Assembly: GCF_024614185.1 (NCBI RefSeq)
Contig: NZ_JAHTLF010000025.1
Location: 496,001-560,000 of the forward strand
DNA from: Nocardioides carbamazepini
Lineage (GTDB): Bacteria > Actinomycetota > Actinomycetes > Propionibacteriales > Nocardioidaceae
Reading direction: 5' to 3'
DNA length: 64,000 bases
Below are positions 49,166 through 58,573 of the stretch, piece after piece. The position numbers and the translations under genes are program-made. Below the pieces are notes generated by a model. It searched no databases. It saw nothing but the letters and a program-made list of their open reading frames with translations, and had not been told where the DNA came from. How positions within the stretch are numbered: position 1 is the stretch's first letter; every line of letters starts with the position of its first letter.

Positions 49166-50710
49166 ATGAGTGCTACTCCGGGTCGCAGCAATGTCGACCA
49201 CCTCATCGTCGGCGCCGGCTTCGCCGGCCTGGCCGCCGCCATCAAGCTCGACGAGGCCGCCGAGCGCGACTTCGTCGTGATCGAGAAGGACAGCGACGTC
49301 GGGGGCACCTGGCACATCAACACCTACCCCGGTGCCGAGTGCGACGTCCCGAGCCAGCTCTACTCCTACTCCTTCGCGCTCAACCCCGACTGGTCGAAGG
49401 TCTACTCGCCGCAGCGGGAGATCTGGGAGTACACCCGCAAGGTCGCCGAGGAGTCCGGCACGCTCGACCGCTTCGTCTTCGACACCGCCGTCCTCGACGC
49501 CCGGTGGGACGACCAGGCGCAGCGCTGGATCGTGCGGACCGAGGGGCCCGCCGGCGTCACGGAGTACGCCGCCCGCACGGTGATCTCCGGCTCCGGTGGC
49601 CTCTCCGAGCCACGGCTGCCCGAGATCGAGGGCATCGACGACTTCCAGGGCGAGATCTTCCACTCGGCCCGTTGGGACCACGACGTCGACCTCGCCGGCA
49701 AGCGGGTCGCCGTCATCGGCACCGGCGCCTCCGCCATCCAGCTCGTGCCCGAGCTGCAGAAGGTCCTGAGTGCATCCGGGGGCCACCTGGACGTCTACCA
49801 GCGCACGCCCAACTGGGTCATCCCGCGCAACGAGCGCTCCTTCACCGCCTTCGAGAAGGCCGTGTTCAAGCGGGTGCCCGGCGCCCAGCGCGCGCTCCGG
49901 TCCCTCGTCTACGCCACCCTCGAGTCCCGCGTGCCCGCCTTCGCGAAGTTCCCGCAGGCGATGCGCGCCGTCGAGCTCCAGGGCAGGCGGAACATCGCCA
50001 AGGGCATCAGCGACCCCGAGCTGCGCCGCAGGGTCACCCCGGACTACCGCGCCGGCTGCAAGCGGATCCTGATCTCCAACAAGTGGTACCCCGCACTCGA
50101 CGCCGACAACGTCGACCTGGTCACGGACCCCATCGCCAAGATCACCGGGGACGCGATCGTCTCCGCCGACGGCGTCGAGCGGCCGATCGACGTGCTCGTC
50201 GTGGCCACCGGCTTCTACGTGACCGAGCCCCCGATCGCGCAGCACGTCACCGGCCGGGCGGGCCGCACGCTCGCCGACGTCTGGGACGACGGTGGCATGG
50301 CGGCGTACAAGGGGACCACGATCCACGGCTTCCCCAACCTCTTCCAGCTCGTAGGCCCCAACACGGCGCTCGGCCACTCCAGCATGATCTTCATCATCGA
50401 GTCGCAGGTGAAGTACGTCGTCGAGGCCGCGAAGGCGATGCGCCGCGAGGGCCTCGCCACCGTCGAGCCGACCCGGGCCGCGCAGGACGCGTGGACCGCC
50501 GAGATCCGCCACAAGATGAAGCCGACCGTGTGGCAGACCGGCGGCTGCGCCAGCTGGTACCTCGACAAGTTCGGCAACAACACCACCCTGTGGCCGGGCC
50601 AGACCTTCACCTTCCGGCAGCACCTGAGCAGGTTCGACCTCGACAAGTACGACGTCCAGGCCGACGGCCGAGGTCACCGCAGCACCCAGCGAGAGGAAGT
50701 CAGCGCATGA
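49166..50710 (+). CDS. Flavin-dependent (Baeyer-Villiger type) monooxygenase
   Basis: A 514-residue FAD/NADPH monooxygenase. The FAD site is VDHLIVGAGFAGLAAAIKL, the NADPH site VAVIGTGASAIQLVPEL. The Baeyer-Villiger fingerprint FxGxxxHxxxW(P/D) is present as FQGEIFHSARWDHD (about 166-179). GTWHINTYPGAECDVPS and WGGCAS-like QTGGCASWYLDKFGNNTTLW are also family marks. Such enzymes insert oxygen next to a ketone or hydroxylate substrates. It overlaps an SDR gene that could make or reduce the ketone. Confidence 0.93.
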   Translation: MSATPGRSNVDHLIVGAGFAGLAAAIKLDEAAERDFVVIEKDSDVGGTWHINTYPGAECDVPSQLYSYSFALNPDWSKVYSPQREIWEYTRKVAEESGTLDRFVFDTAVLDARWDDQAQRWIVRTEGPAGVTEYAARTVISGSGGLSEPRLPEIEGIDDFQGEIFHSARWDHDVDLAGKRVAVIGTGASAIQLVPELQKVLSASGGHLDVYQRTPNWVIPRNERSFTAFEKAVFKRVPGAQRALRSLVYATLESRVPAFAKFPQAMRAVELQGRRNIAKGISDPELRRRVTPDYRAGCKRILISNKWYPALDADNVDLVTDPIAKITGDAIVSADGVERPIDVLVVATGFYVTEPPIAQHVTGRAGRTLADVWDDGGMAAYKGTTIHGFPNLFQLVGPNTALGHSSMIFIIESQVKYVVEAAKAMRREGLATVEPTRAAQDAWTAEIRHKMKPTVWQTGGCASWYLDKFGNNTTLWPGQTFTFRQHLSRFDLDKYDVQADGRGHRSTQREEVSA

Positions 50711-51543
50711 AGCACCTCAACAACAAGGTCGTCGTGATCACCGGCGCGGGCTCGGGCATCGGCCGCGCGCTCGCGGTCAACCTCGCCGGCAAGGGCGCCC
50801 GGCTGGCGCTCTCCGACGTCGACGACGCCGGGCTCACCGAGACCGCGGCGCTGGCCAAGGACGCCGGCGCCCCCGATGTCCACACCGCCCGTCTCGACGT
50901 GGCCGATCGCGCCGCGTTCACGGCGTACGCCGCTGAGGTGGCCGGGCACTTCGGCCAGGTCAACGTGGTCATCAACAACGCCGGCGTGGCACTGGCCGGG
51001 GACGTCGTCGACCTCGACTACCAGGACATGGAGTGGATCGTCGGCATCAACTTCTGGGGGGTCGTGCACGGCACCAAGGAGTTCCTGCCGCACCTGATCG
51101 CCTCCGGTGACGGTCACGTCGTCAACCTGTCGTCGCTCTTCGGCCTGCTCGCGATGCCCGGCCAGAGCGCCTACAACGCGACCAAGTTCGCGGTCCGCGG
51201 CTTCACTGAGGCACTGCGCGAGGAGATGCTCATCGCCGGCCACCGGGTCGGTGTGACGTCGGTCCACCCCGGTGGCATCAAGACCGCGATCGCCCGCAAC
51301 GCCCGGGTCTCCGACAAGGAGGACAAGGCCGCGACGGCGAAGCTCTTCGACGAGAAGCTCGCGAAGATGACGCCCGAGCGGGCCGCGGAGATCATCGTCA
51401 AGGGCATCGTGAAGAACCAGGCGCGCGTCCTCGTCGGCCTCGACGCCCACGCGCTGCACACCTTCCAGAAGTTCACCGGCTCGCGCTACGAGGACGTCGT
51501 CGCGCTCGTCTCCAAGAGGGTGCTCCCGGCCAAGGCCGTCTAA
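50707..51543 (+). CDS. Short-chain dehydrogenase/reductase
   Basis: A 278-residue classical SDR: cofactor site VVITGAGSGIGRALAVNLAG with Asp after strand 2 (LSDVDD, suggesting NAD preference), NNAGVA, catalytic Ser in NLSSLFGL and YNATK for the Tyr-Lys pair. The C-terminal extension (ARVLVGLDAHALHTFQKFTG) resembles SDRs found beside monooxygenases. ATG 50707 overlaps the monooxygenase stop, so the two act in one pathway, likely alcohol/ketone then ester or lactone. Confidence 0.93.
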   Translation: MKHLNNKVVVITGAGSGIGRALAVNLAGKGARLALSDVDDAGLTETAALAKDAGAPDVHTARLDVADRAAFTAYAAEVAGHFGQVNVVINNAGVALAGDVVDLDYQDMEWIVGINFWGVVHGTKEFLPHLIASGDGHVVNLSSLFGLLAMPGQSAYNATKFAVRGFTEALREEMLIAGHRVGVTSVHPGGIKTAIARNARVSDKEDKAATAKLFDEKLAKMTPERAAEIIVKGIVKNQARVLVGLDAHALHTFQKFTGSRYEDVVALVSKRVLPAKAV

Positions 51544-51560
51544 CCCCTAGGGTCTCCTCT

Positions 51561-52667
51561 GTGGAGGCGATGTCCGACGGGGTGCTCGACCGGATGTGGT
51601 CGCGCAGCCGCCTGTCGCTGCGCGGTCGCATCGACCGGTGGCGCGACAAGCTGTGGGTGGTCGCGCAGTGCTCGGCCGCGGCCGGGGTGGCCTGGTTCAT
51701 CGCCCACGACCTGCTCGGCCACGACCTGCCGTTCTTCGCGCCGATCGCCGCGGTGCTGTGCCTGGGCACGTCGTACGGCCAGCGGCTGCGGCGGGTCATC
51801 GAGGTCATGCTCGGCGTCGCGATCGGCGTCTTCATGGCCGACGTCCTGGTCGCGGGGATCGGCTCGGGCGCCTGGCAGCTCGCCCTGATCGTCTTCCTCT
51901 CGATGTCGATGGCGCTGCTGCTCGACGCCGGGATCATGTTCGTGTCCCAGGCGGCGGTGCAGTCGATCGTGGTCACCGTGCTGCTTCCCGGAGCCGGCGG
52001 GGCCTTCCTGCGCTGGACGGACGCGGTCATCGGCGGGTGCGTGGCCCTGGTCGCCGCGATGGTCGTCCCCGCGGCGCCCCTGCGCCGTCCCCGGGAGCAG
52101 GCCGCCGCCGTCGCCCGCAAGATCGCCGAGCTGCTGCGCGCCGCGTCCGACGTGATGGTCGACGGCGAGGTCACTCCCGCGCTCGAGCTCCTCGCCGACG
52201 CCCGCCGCACGGACCGCCTCATCCGCGAGCTGCAGGCCGCCGCCGAGGAGGGGATGTCGGTGGTGAACTCCTCGCCCTTCCGGGTCCGCCACCGCGAGCC
52301 GCTGCGCCGGATGGTCGAGCTGGTCGACCCGCTGGACCGCGCGCTGCGCAGCACCCGCGTCCTCGTCCGGCAGACCTCGATCACCGCGTACCGGCGGCTG
52401 CCGGTGCCGTCCTCCTACGCCCTGCTCGCGGCGGACCTCGCCCGCGCGGCCGACGAGGTCGCCGACGAGCTCAAGGCGAACCGGATCGCGACCGCCGCCC
52501 GCGACGACATCCTGGCCGTCGGTGCGGCGACCGGGCAGGTCGAGCGCAGCGGCGTGCTCGCGGTCGAGGCGATCCTCTCCCAGCTGCGGGCGATCGTCGC
52601 CGACCTGCTCATGGTCACCGGGATGGGCCAGCTCGAGTCGACCGACGCGCTGCCGCCGCCGCGCTGA
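51561..52667 (+). CDS. FUSC-like aromatic acid exporter family protein
   Basis: A 368-residue membrane protein. Residues 35-190 hold about six membrane segments (FFAPIAAVLCLGTSYGQRLR, VMLGVAIGVFMADVLVAG), as in FUSC/aromatic-acid exporter-like proteins. A C-terminal helical cytoplasmic half follows (ALELLADARRTDRLIRELQA). The substrate is unknown; related proteins export aromatic acids. GTG 51561 is used; ATG 51570 is an alternative. It lies 17 bp after the SDR gene and could be in the same operon. Confidence 0.82.
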   Translation: MEAMSDGVLDRMWSRSRLSLRGRIDRWRDKLWVVAQCSAAAGVAWFIAHDLLGHDLPFFAPIAAVLCLGTSYGQRLRRVIEVMLGVAIGVFMADVLVAGIGSGAWQLALIVFLSMSMALLLDAGIMFVSQAAVQSIVVTVLLPGAGGAFLRWTDAVIGGCVALVAAMVVPAAPLRRPREQAAAVARKIAELLRAASDVMVDGEVTPALELLADARRTDRLIRELQAAAEEGMSVVNSSPFRVRHREPLRRMVELVDPLDRALRSTRVLVRQTSITAYRRLPVPSSYALLAADLARAADEVADELKANRIATAARDDILAVGAATGQVERSGVLAVEAILSQLRAIVADLLMVTGMGQLESTDALPPPR

Positions 52668-52733
52668 TCGTCGCCCCGCTGATCGCCGGCGCGGACCCCG
52701 CGAGAACCCGCGACGGCGTGTCACACTTCCGCC

Positions 52734-53174
52734 GTGACGAACGTGGTGGAGCAGAGCGTCGAGATCGCGGCGCCGATCGGCAAGGTGTTCGCGTACGTCG
52801 ACGACTTCAGCACCACGAAGGACTGGATGTACGGCCTCAGCAGGATCGAGCCGGTCACCGAGCAGCTGCGCGGGGTCGGCGCCCAGTACGACGGTGTGAT
52901 GAAGGTCGGCGTACCGCTCAAGGCCCGGATCGAGTGCACCGCCTGGGAGCAGGACCGGCTGCTCGAGCTGACCTCGGTCAAGGGGATCGAGACCACCCAG
53001 CGGTGGAGCTTCACCGACCTCGGCGGTGGTCGGACCCGCGTGGACGCGTGGATCAGCTACACGCTGCCCGGCGGCCCGGCCGGCAAGGCGATCGCCGGCG
53101 CGGTCAAGCCCGTCGTCGGCGTCGCGGTCAAGCACTCCAGCGAGGCGCTGGTCCGCAACGTCGAGGCGCTGTGA
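52734..53174 (+). CDS. SRPBCC (polyketide cyclase/START-like) protein
   Basis: A 146-residue protein with the SRPBCC helix-grip layout: VVEQSVEIAAPIGKVFAYVD, then DWMYGLSRIEPV, a beta sheet (RLLELTSVKGIETTQRWSFT) and the long C-terminal helix (VGVAVKHSSEALVRNVEAL). These proteins bind hydrophobic ligands. Its place downstream of the monooxygenase/SDR genes may be meaningful, but it is 66 bp away from the previous gene. Confidence 0.88.
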   Translation: MTNVVEQSVEIAAPIGKVFAYVDDFSTTKDWMYGLSRIEPVTEQLRGVGAQYDGVMKVGVPLKARIECTAWEQDRLLELTSVKGIETTQRWSFTDLGGGRTRVDAWISYTLPGGPAGKAIAGAVKPVVGVAVKHSSEALVRNVEAL

Positions 53175-53189
53175 CTCGGTCGACCGCGA

Positions 53190-53333
53190 TTACCCGAGCT
53201 CCCACAGGGCGCTGATAGGAAGCGCGCGGTGCCGCGGCCCGAAGGCCAGCGTTTCTGTCCCGCAGTAGAGAACGATGCCGGCCAGCAGATCGTCCCCCAG
53301 CCGCTCGGCCAGGTGGCGGATGCCGCGGAAGTC
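53190..53333 (-). pseudogene. C-terminal remnant of a DUF4143 AAA-type ATPase
   Basis: Reverse-strand translation gives DFRGIRHLAERLGDDLLAGI, VLYCGTETLAFGPRHRALPI and SALWELG before TAA. This is the end of the AAA/DUF4143 family (typically DFRGLR..LYTG..T..FG.RL.ALPVSALW). The frame is closed by TGA directly before the Asp codon, and no upstream ATPase sequence remains. A relic of a lost gene between the SRPBCC gene and the sigma factor. Confidence 0.75.
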
Positions 53334-53512
53334 TCAGGACGCACGCCCTGGTGTTCTTCTGGTCGCACCTCCTATGTTCTTCTCGTCGCACAGGTTGTGA
53401 ACGTTTCGTCGCAAGCGACGGTCCATGCAGGATCACCGCCACGGTCGAGCGCCCAACCGATCCGTGATCCGTTCCGTCAACAAGGCAACAGTGCCGGACG
53501 GAGAGGAGCAGG
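53334..53512. other. Upstream region of the second sigma factor gene
   Basis: Together with the remnant this forms a gap of over 300 bp. A TTCTKSTCGCAC motif occurs twice (about 53355 and 53378), followed by GTTTCGTCGCAAGCG. It is AT-richer than its surroundings and probably holds the promoter. No gene seen. Confidence 0.4.
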
Positions 53513-54016
53513 GTGAGCAGCATGCGGGACGAGGAGTTCGCGGTCTATGTCGCCGAGCGGCGGCCACAGCTGTTCCGGGCGGCATGGCTGCTGTGCGGTG
53601 ACTCCCACCAGGCCGAGGACATCGTCCAGGCGGCCCTGACGCGGCTGTACGTCGCGTGGCCGCGGGTGCGGCGGGCGGACTCGATCGACGCGTACGTGCG
53701 CCGGGCCGTCGTGAACGCACACCTCGACGAGGGCCGCCGGCCGTGGCGGCGGGAGGCGGCAGCGGGCGAGGGACTGCCCGAGGTCGCGGTGTCCGCCTCC
53801 GCGGTCGAGGAGCACGACGCGCTGTGGCGGGCGCTGCGCGCCCTGCCGCCCGGCCAGCGCCGGGTGGTCGTGCTGCGGCACTGGTGGGGACTCAGCGTCG
53901 AGGAGACCGCCGCCGACCTCGACGTCAGCACCGGAACCGTGAAGAGCCAGACCTCCGCCGCCCTCGCCGCCCTCCGGGTGGCGCTGGCCGACGACTTGAC
54001 CAAGGAGACATCATGA
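53513..54016 (+). CDS. SigE-family ECF sigma factor (second)
   Basis: A 167-residue ECF sigma factor, paralog of the one at 2338: region 2 (HQAEDIVQAALTRLYVAWPR, YVRRAVVNAHLDEGRR) and region 4 (LPPGQRRVVVLRHWWGLSVE, LDVSTGTVKSQTSAALAALR). GTG 53513 follows GAGGAG; an ATG at 53522 is possible. Its stop is overlapped by the membrane partner gene (ATGA), as in the first module. Confidence 0.92.
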   Translation: MSSMRDEEFAVYVAERRPQLFRAAWLLCGDSHQAEDIVQAALTRLYVAWPRVRRADSIDAYVRRAVVNAHLDEGRRPWRREAAAGEGLPEVAVSASAVEEHDALWRALRALPPGQRRVVVLRHWWGLSVEETAADLDVSTGTVKSQTSAALAALRVALADDLTKETS

Positions 54017-54687
54017 CCGACCTGATCGACACCGACCTGGCCGCGCGCCTCTACCACCTGAGCGACGGTGCGCCCGTGCCGACGGTCGCCACCGCCGATG
54101 ACGTACGACGGGGGCGGGGCCGGCTGCGTCGCCGGCGCCTGGCCCGGGTGGGTGCCGGTGGCACCACGCTCGCGGTGGCGACCGTGACCGGGCTCGCGCT
54201 CGGCGTACCGGGGACCCAGCAGGCGGCGCCCGCGCCGACCGCCCAGCAGCCGCCCGCGGTGCAGGCACCCCAGCAGGCACCCCGGCAGGTCCCCCAGCAG
54301 GCGCCGGGGGAGGCGGTGGCCGCGAAGGTGGAGGCTCTCGCCCGGACGCAGGGGCACGCCGTCGTGAGGCTCGACCAGTTGCTCGCGATGTCCAGCGTGC
54401 TGGAGGACGACTTCGGCCGAGAGACGACGCAGCTGGCGATCGGGGCCTCGGTCACCTGGCAGGGTGCCGGCGCCGACGAGTGCCCGGCGGGCTGGGACTG
54501 CCGCGACGCCGACGTCGCCGACGCCTCCCGGGCCAAGGTCGCCTCCGACGACACGACCACCCAGGTGATCGCGGAGTTTCCGCAGGGTGTCGTGATCCTG
54601 TCCTTCACGACGGCGGACGCGTTCCCGGCGGACCTGGCGTACCGCGACCCGAGTCCCGACCCGGCCGGGCTGCGCCTGCGCGACTGA
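54013..54687 (+). CDS. Membrane-anchored partner of the second sigma factor
   Basis: A 224-residue protein with the layout of the 2880 protein: about 45 cytoplasmic residues with an Arg-rich end (RRGRGRLRRRRLARV), a membrane helix (GGTTLAVATVTGLALGV), a Gln/Pro/Ala-rich linker (about 75-105) and an exported domain with a Cys pair (ECPAGWDC). Probably anti-sigma by context; no zinc anti-sigma motif is present. Confidence 0.75.
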   Translation: MTDLIDTDLAARLYHLSDGAPVPTVATADDVRRGRGRLRRRRLARVGAGGTTLAVATVTGLALGVPGTQQAAPAPTAQQPPAVQAPQQAPRQVPQQAPGEAVAAKVEALARTQGHAVVRLDQLLAMSSVLEDDFGRETTQLAIGASVTWQGAGADECPAGWDCRDADVADASRAKVASDDTTTQVIAEFPQGVVILSFTTADAFPADLAYRDPSPDPAGLRLRD

Positions 54688-54741
54688 CCGCCCGAATCCA
54701 GGTCGATCCGGTGGGGGTGGTGATGGGACAATGGCCGCGCT

Positions 54742-57700
54742 GTGGACATCACCTACCCGCCCGACCTCCCGGTCAGCACCCGACGCGACGACATCGCTGC
54801 CGCGATCCGTGACCACCAGGTCGTGATCGTCGCGGGTGAGACCGGCTCCGGCAAGACCACCCAGCTGCCCAAGATCTGTCTCGAGCTGGGCAGGGGGGCG
54901 CCGGGGGAGGACGGCCGGCCGCGGATGGTCGGGCACACCCAGCCCCGCCGGATCGCGGCCCGCTCGGTCGCCGAGCGGATCGCCGAGGAGCTGGGGACCG
55001 AGCTGGGGGACCTGGTCGGCTACCAGGTCCGGTTCACCGACCGGACCTCGAAGCAGAGCCGGGTCAAGCTGATGACCGACGGCATCCTGCTGGCCGAGCT
55101 GCAGCGCGACCGGATGCTGCGCCGCTACGACACGATCATCATCGACGAGGCCCACGAGCGCAGCCTCAACATCGACTTCCTGCTGGGCTACCTCCGTCAG
55201 CTGCTGCCGAAGCGGCCCGACCTCAAGGTGGTCATCACCTCCGCGACCATCGACGTCGAGCGGTTCGCGGCGCACTTCGACGCGCCCGTCATCGAGGTCT
55301 CCGGGCGGACCTACCCGGTCGAGGTGCGCTACCGGCCGTTGATGGACCTGCCTGAGGACGATGACGAGGGCGAGCCCATCGTCAGGGACCAGACCGAGGC
55401 GGTCGTCGACGCCGTCAAGGAGCTCTCGGCCGAGGGGCCCGGCGACATCCTGGTCTTCCTCCCCGGCGAGCGCGAGATCCGCGACACCGCCGAGGCGCTC
55501 GCCCCACTGGGAGACGCCAATCCCGGTGGATACGGCCGCGGCGTCGACGTACTCCCGCTCTTCTCGCGGCTCTCCGCCGCTGAGCAGCACCGCGTGTTCG
55601 CGCCCGCCACGAGCTCGCGGCGCCGTGTCGTCCTGGCCACCAACGTCGCCGAGACGTCGCTGACGGTGCCCGGCATCCGCTACGTCATCGACACCGGTGT
55701 CGCGCGCATCTCGCGCTACTCCGCGCGCACCAAGGTCCAGCGCCTCCCCATCGAGCCGATCAGCCAGGCCTCCGCCAACCAGCGCTCCGGCCGCTGCGGC
55801 CGGGTGGCCGCGGGCATCGCCATCCGGCTGTACGCCGAGGAGGACTTCGAGGCCCGGCCCGAGTTCACCGATCCCGAGATCCTGCGGACCAACCTGGCCT
55901 CCGTCATCTTGCAGATGACCTCGCTGGGGCTCGGCGACATCGAGCGCTTCCCGTTCGTCGAGCCGCCGGACCGCCGCAACGTCCAGGCCGGCACCCAGCT
56001 GCTCGAGGAGCTCGGCGCGGTGTCCGGCCGTGGCGAGCTCACCAAGATCGGCCGTCGGCTCGCCCGGCTGCCGATCGACCCGCGGCTGGGCCGGATGCTG
56101 CTGGAGGCCGAGCGGCTCGGCTGCGTGCGCGACGTCCTCGTCATCGTCGCCGCCCTCTCGCTCCAGGACCCGCGCGAGCGACCGGGCGCGGACCGCCCGG
56201 CCGAGCGGGCGCAGGCCGACCAGCTCCACGCGCGCTTCAAGGCCGAGGACTCCGACTTCCTCGCCTGGCTCAACCTGATGAGCCATCTGCGCCAGCAGCA
56301 GAAGGAGCTCTCGGGGAGCGCCTTCCGCCGGATGTGCAAGCGCGAGTACCTCAACTACCTGCGCGTGCGCGAGTGGCAGGAGTTCGTCGCCCAGCTGCGT
56401 CAGGTCACCAAGGAGATGGGCATCCGCCTGGAGGCGCCGAGCGAGACTCCTGACGCCGATGGCATCCACCAGGCGCTGCTCTCCGGCCTGCTCTCCCATG
56501 TCGGCGTCCTCGAGGAGCGTGAGAAGCCCGGCAAGTCGGGGCCCGGGTCGCGGCAGGCCGGGCGTCGCCCGGGACCGCGGGAGTACCTCGGCGCCCGCGG
56601 CGCGAAGTTCGCGATCTTCCCCGGCTCCGGCCTGGCCCGGCGGAACCCGCCGTTCGTCATGGCCGGCGAGCTCGTCGAGACCGGTCGGCTCTGGGCCCGC
56701 CAGAACGCCGCGATCGACCCGCTCTGGGCCGAGCGGCTCGGCGCCCACCTCGTGAAGCGGACCTACTCCGAGCCGAGCTGGTCCCGCAAGCGCCAGGCGG
56801 TCATGGCCCGTGAGCGGGTCACCCTGTACGGCGTACCGCTGGCCGCCGATCGCGCCGTCTCCTACGGCAAGGTCGATCCCGAGCTGTCGCGCGAGATCTT
56901 CATCCGGCACGCCCTCGTCTACGGCGAGTGGGACACCCGCCACCACTTCTTCCGCGACAACCGGCGGCTGCTGGAGCAGGCCGAGGAGCTCGAGCACCGG
57001 GCCCGGCGCCGGGACCTGGTCGTCGACGAGCACACGCTCTTCGACTTCTACGACGCCCGCGTGCCGGAGGGGATCGTCAGCGGCGCGCACTTCGACCGCT
57101 GGTGGCGCGACGCCCGGCGCGAGCAGCCCGAGCTGCTCACCTTCGACCCGGCGATGCTCACCCACGACACCGCCGACGAGGTCCGCGAGGCGGACTACCC
57201 GGAGGAGTGGTCGGTCGCGGGCGGGCTGACCTTCCCGATCAGCTACCACTTCGAGCCGGGCGCGAAGGACGACGGCCTCACCATCGACATCCCCGTCGGC
57301 ACCCTCAACCGGGTCGACGACGACGACTTCTCCTGGATCGTCCCCGGGCTGCGCGAGGAGCTGGTCACCGAGCTGATCCGCAGCCTCCCGAAGCAGCTGC
57401 GGGTCAGCTTCGTGCCGGCACCGAACACCGCGCGGGAGTTCCTGGCCGCCGTACCCGCGGGGGAGGAGGCGCTGCTCACCGCGCTGGAGCGCCATCTGCG
57501 CTCCACCACGGGGGTGCACGTGCCCCGCGAGGCCTGGGGCCTGTCGACGCTGCCGGAGCACCTCAAGCCGACGTACCGGGTGGTCGACGAGGACGGCCGG
57601 GTGGAGGGGCGCGGCAAGTCGCTCGCCGACCTCAAGGCCCCGCTGCAGCCCCAGTTCGAGAAGGCGATGGCCGCCGTCGCCTCCGACTCGGGCGTGGCCC

Positions 57701-58569
57701 GCTCCGGGGAGACCGACTGGGTCTTCGACGAGATCCCCGCCACCGCCACCTGGACCCGCGCCGGCCACGAGGTCGAGGCCTATCCCGGCCTGGTCGACGA
57801 GGTCGCCAGCGTCGGACTGCAGGTCTTCGGCTCCGCCGACGAGCGCGACGCGCGGCACCGGCTGGCCGTCGTCCGGCTGGCGTTGCTGGCGCTCGGCTCC
57901 GCGCCGCTCGCCGGAGTCGTCGAGGGACTGGGCAACGCCGACAAGCTCGGCCTCGCCGGGACGCCCTATCCCGGCGTGCCCGCGATCCTCGACGACTGCC
58001 TGCGCGCCGTCGTCGTCGACGTCGTCGACGCCCGACCTCCGGTGCGCAGCCGGGAGGAGTACGACGCTCTGCTGGCCGCCCTGCGCCCGAGTGCCGCCGC
58101 GGGCGTGCGTGAGGTGCTCGCCGAGCTGCTCCGGGTGTTGGCGACCTGGCGCGAGGTCGACCGCCTGCTCAGCGGCCGGGCCGACCTGCCGATGCTCCCG
58201 GCGCTCACCGACCTGCAGGGCCAGCTCGGGCGGCTCGTGCACGACGGCTTCGTCGGTGAGGCCGGCGCCACCCGGCTGCGTCGCTACCGCACCTGGCTGG
58301 CGGCGATGCGCGAGCGTCGTACCGCGCTCGAGACCGGCGGCCCCGCCGCCCTCATGAAGGACCGTCAGCGGATGGACGTCCTCCAGCCGCTCCAGGACGC
58401 CTACCTCGCGCGGATCGCGGCCCTTCCCGAGGGCCGGCCCGCCGGCGCCGGCCTGCGGGCGATCCGGTGGATGCTCGAGGAGTACCGGGTCTCGCTGTGG
58501 GCCCAGCAGCTCGGCACCGACGGCCCGATCTCGGACGTGCGGATCCGCAAGGCCCTCGACTCCCTCTGA
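54742..58569 (+). CDS. hrpA: ATP-dependent RNA helicase HrpA
   Basis: A 1275-residue DEAH-box helicase, close to the usual 1300 of HrpA. Walker A GETGSGKTTQLPK (about 33-45), DEAH in IIIDEAHERSLNIDFLLGYL, SAT motif VVITSATIDVERFA, motif VI QRSGRCGRVAAG, then HA2 and OB-like regions and the long DUF3418 C-terminal domain characteristic of HrpA. HrpA resolves stalled or collided ribosomes and acts in mRNA processing. GTG 54742. It stands alone. Confidence 0.96.
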   Translation: MDITYPPDLPVSTRRDDIAAAIRDHQVVIVAGETGSGKTTQLPKICLELGRGAPGEDGRPRMVGHTQPRRIAARSVAERIAEELGTELGDLVGYQVRFTDRTSKQSRVKLMTDGILLAELQRDRMLRRYDTIIIDEAHERSLNIDFLLGYLRQLLPKRPDLKVVITSATIDVERFAAHFDAPVIEVSGRTYPVEVRYRPLMDLPEDDDEGEPIVRDQTEAVVDAVKELSAEGPGDILVFLPGEREIRDTAEALAPLGDANPGGYGRGVDVLPLFSRLSAAEQHRVFAPATSSRRRVVLATNVAETSLTVPGIRYVIDTGVARISRYSARTKVQRLPIEPISQASANQRSGRCGRVAAGIAIRLYAEEDFEARPEFTDPEILRTNLASVILQMTSLGLGDIERFPFVEPPDRRNVQAGTQLLEELGAVSGRGELTKIGRRLARLPIDPRLGRMLLEAERLGCVRDVLVIVAALSLQDPRERPGADRPAERAQADQLHARFKAEDSDFLAWLNLMSHLRQQQKELSGSAFRRMCKREYLNYLRVREWQEFVAQLRQVTKEMGIRLEAPSETPDADGIHQALLSGLLSHVGVLEEREKPGKSGPGSRQAGRRPGPREYLGARGAKFAIFPGSGLARRNPPFVMAGELVETGRLWARQNAAIDPLWAERLGAHLVKRTYSEPSWSRKRQAVMARERVTLYGVPLAADRAVSYGKVDPELSREIFIRHALVYGEWDTRHHFFRDNRRLLEQAEELEHRARRRDLVVDEHTLFDFYDARVPEGIVSGAHFDRWWRDARREQPELLTFDPAMLTHDTADEVREADYPEEWSVAGGLTFPISYHFEPGAKDDGLTIDIPVGTLNRVDDDDFSWIVPGLREELVTELIRSLPKQLRVSFVPAPNTAREFLAAVPAGEEALLTALERHLRSTTGVHVPREAWGLSTLPEHLKPTYRVVDEDGRVEGRGKSLADLKAPLQPQFEKAMAAVASDSGVARSGETDWVFDEIPATATWTRAGHEVEAYPGLVDEVASVGLQVFGSADERDARHRLAVVRLALLALGSAPLAGVVEGLGNADKLGLAGTPYPGVPAILDDCLRAVVVDVVDARPPVRSREEYDALLAALRPSAAAGVREVLAELLRVLATWREVDRLLSGRADLPMLPALTDLQGQLGRLVHDGFVGEAGATRLRRYRTWLAAMRERRTALETGGPAALMKDRQRMDVLQPLQDAYLARIAALPEGRPAGAGLRAIRWMLEEYRVSLWAQQLGTDGPISDVRIRKALDSL

Positions 58570-58573
58570 CCCC

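Noticed and set aside
53545..58242. Very long reverse-strand open frame (about 1565 codons)
   Set aside because: It is antisense to hrpA and the second sigma module; composition is that of a GC-rich shadow frame and no domain is visible, while the + strand has full DEAH helicase motifs.
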